DNA of 41,204 bases, taken from Gemmatimonadaceae bacterium (GTDB taxonomy: Bacteria > Gemmatimonadota > Gemmatimonadetes > Gemmatimonadales > Gemmatimonadaceae). Position numbers and translations under genes: made by a program. The stretch lies in assembly GCA_025928335.1 (NCBI GenBank), contig JAICJQ010000011.1, positions 1 to 41,204 of the forward strand, given 5' to 3'. Shown in pieces: positions 39,955-41,204 of this stretch; within the stretch, counting starts at the first letter, position 1; the number at the start of each line of letters is the position of its first letter. Under the pieces are notes generated by a model. It saw only the letters and a list, made by a program, of their open reading frames with translations, did not search any database and had not been told where the DNA came from.

Positions 39955-41109
39955 TCAGCGCGACATCATGATGATGTCGCCGTACGTCTGGATCTTTCCT
40001 TCGTTGAACAGCTTGACGGTCTCCAGCATCGAGCTCGTCACGTTCGCGAGGCGGCCGCCGTATCGCGGAACACTGCCTTGGGGCGTCACGCCACGCATGC
40101 CGCCGCCGATCGAGCGGATGAAGCTGCTGTTCGCGTCCAACGGGAGCGTCGCGATATTCCCGTAAAAGCGCGACCAGTCGTCGTTCTGGCGGAAGAGATA
40201 CTGCTCGACATTCGAGCAGTACATGGCCGAGACGACGGCGTTGTGCTCCTTCAGGTATTTGCCGACGGTGCGAATGGCCTTCGGGCCCGCGAAATCACCG
40301 ACCACCGGCACGAGCAAATTCTTCGACTCGAAATCCTTCAGCCAGCGGAAATTCGCTTCGGTGGCCAAGTACGCCCAATTCTTTCCGGCGGTGTCAGTGG
40401 CCGTCTGGAGCGTTGCGTACGTCGGCATCCCGCCAAACCCACCGCCGAAGCCTCCGCCCCCTCCCCCGCTCGTGTAGTTGTAGTTGATCTGTGGCCCGCC
40501 ACCGTAGAACGCGCCGTAGATGTAGTCGAGCGTTTTGCTGTCGCTATCTCCGAGCGCGAAGCCCTTTGTCTTCGTGAGGAAGTCTTTGATGGCGGCGAGG
40601 TTCTTCCGAAAGAGAACGGAATCCGGCGCGGCGCGATTATAGGCTTCGAAGAGATGCTGCGCCGTGGCGGCAGTGTCGAGACCCGCGGGACGATCGCGCG
40701 AGAAAAGCTTGGAAAGAAAGTCCGCGCGGTCCGCCGACGTCTCGAGGAGCGCCTTGTACATCAGGTGCTCGATCATGTTACCGCGGCGAATGTCGAAGAT
40801 GATCGCGATCTTCGGCTTCAGCGCGACGATGTAGGTGAAGTTCTGCTCCGGACCAACCCCCAGGTAAACTCCGCCCGGCTTGATTTTTTCGAGCAGCCCG
40901 GGAATGACCGCCTGAAATCCCGTCTCGTTGGAGAGCAGGTTGTCCGAGCGGAAATACCCGCCAGGCTCCGAGATCTCGGCGTTGAGCTGCCAGAGCTCTT
41001 TGTCGCTGAACCGCGCTGGAATCGTGCTTTGCGCCAGCGCAAATGCCGGCAGCGCGGCGAAGACGAGGGCGCCGAGCATCGATCGACGGGAGCGAAGACC
41101 AGAGAGCAT
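39955..41109 (-). CDS. Exported LIC_10091-like protein of unknown function
   Basis: A 384-residue protein starting at the ATG at 41109, with GGAG upstream. Signal peptide MLSGLRSRRSMLGALVFAALPAFALAQ. The mature part opens FSDKELWQLNAEISEPGGYFRSDNLLSNE, followed by GGVYLGVGPEQNFTYIVALKPKIAIIFDIRRGN, HLMYKALLETSADRADFLSKLFSRDRP and YGDIIMMSR at the end (short landmarks SEPGGYFRSDNLLSNE, GVGPEQNFTYI, FDIRRGN). These phrases recall proteins named LIC_10091 family in Leptospira, Acidobacteriota and others; I make this link from memory. The GVGPEQNF and FDIRR segments look like a methyltransferase-type Rossmann core, yet the protein is exported, so catalysis is doubtful. A Gly-rich loop lies near residues 235-252. 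It follows no operon partner closely on its 5' side. Confidence 0.7.
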   Translation of the reverse strand: MLSGLRSRRSMLGALVFAALPAFALAQSTIPARFSDKELWQLNAEISEPGGYFRSDNLLSNETGFQAVIPGLLEKIKPGGVYLGVGPEQNFTYIVALKPKIAIIFDIRRGNMIEHLMYKALLETSADRADFLSKLFSRDRPAGLDTAATAQHLFEAYNRAAPDSVLFRKNLAAIKDFLTKTKGFALGDSDSKTLDYIYGAFYGGGPQINYNYTSGGGGGGFGGGFGGMPTYATLQTATDTAGKNWAYLATEANFRWLKDFESKNLLVPVVGDFAGPKAIRTVGKYLKEHNAVVSAMYCSNVEQYLFRQNDDWSRFYGNIATLPLDANSSFIRSIGGGMRGVTPQGSVPRYGGRLANVTSSMLETVKLFNEGKIQTYGDIIMMSR

Positions 41110-41204
41110 TGCTAGCTCCAGAGTAGGTTGGACTCTGTCTGGAAAATGCACCCTGGCCATGATCAGCACAAAGGTCCTCGAGTCGTCATCCTGAGCGAGC
41201 ACCG

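Overview
The window is a high-GC bacterial chromosome segment. Two SusC/SusD outer-membrane pairs, an Oar-like TonB receptor, a stand-alone TonB-plug protein and LIC_10091-like and DUF4331 proteins, combined with high GC, suggest Gemmatimonadota. This is inference from gene content; there is no rRNA or other marker in the window. I see no tRNA, rRNA, insertion sequence, prophage or CRISPR array.

Layout. Bases 1-3.6 kb: a PAS sensor protein (cut by the window edge) divergent from a single-domain response regulator, a decayed C-terminal scrap of a TonB receptor, and a Tat-exported double-VOC protein. 3.6-10.4 kb: a LytS/LytTR two-component pair divergent from a macA-macB(ATPase)-macB(permease)-tolC-like efflux operon. 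10.4-12.2 kb: a large palindromic minisatellite, a TonB-plug-only protein and a Rossmann-fold NAD(P)-binding protein. 12.4-21.5 kb: a long plus-strand run of susC, susD, a small lipoprotein, two half-size DUF4331 proteins, a TPR protein, a HupE/UreJ membrane protein and a DUF6702 protein. The last five look like one envelope system of unknown function.

21.5-28.6 kb (minus strand): an Oar-like TonB receptor, a histidine kinase with a periplasmic substrate-binding sensor, a peroxiredoxin and a PNPOx-fold flavin protein. The peroxiredoxin is the most striking item. Its reading frame is intact except for one in-frame UGA exactly where the peroxidatic cysteine belongs, followed by two hairpins, so it is probably a selenoprotein (Bcp-type Prx with Sec49). 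28.7-34.4 kb: argF and a second susD/susC pair. 34.9-39.9 kb: a housekeeping block trmFO-xerC-(small membrane gene)-hslV-hslU, the same core order as gid-codV-clpQ-clpY of Firmicutes. 39.9-41.1 kb: an exported LIC_10091-like protein.

The non-coding DNA is unusually structured. Several gaps carry degenerate short tandem units that run in one orientation and then in the inverse around a centre. The same octamer (GACTCGGC) forms arrays inside two unrelated genes (macA and xerC). Two 5' leaders (the macA-like gene and the first DUF4331 gene) can fold so that the Shine-Dalgarno sequence lies in a hairpin arm. C8-C9 homopolymer tracts lie just upstream of two start codons.
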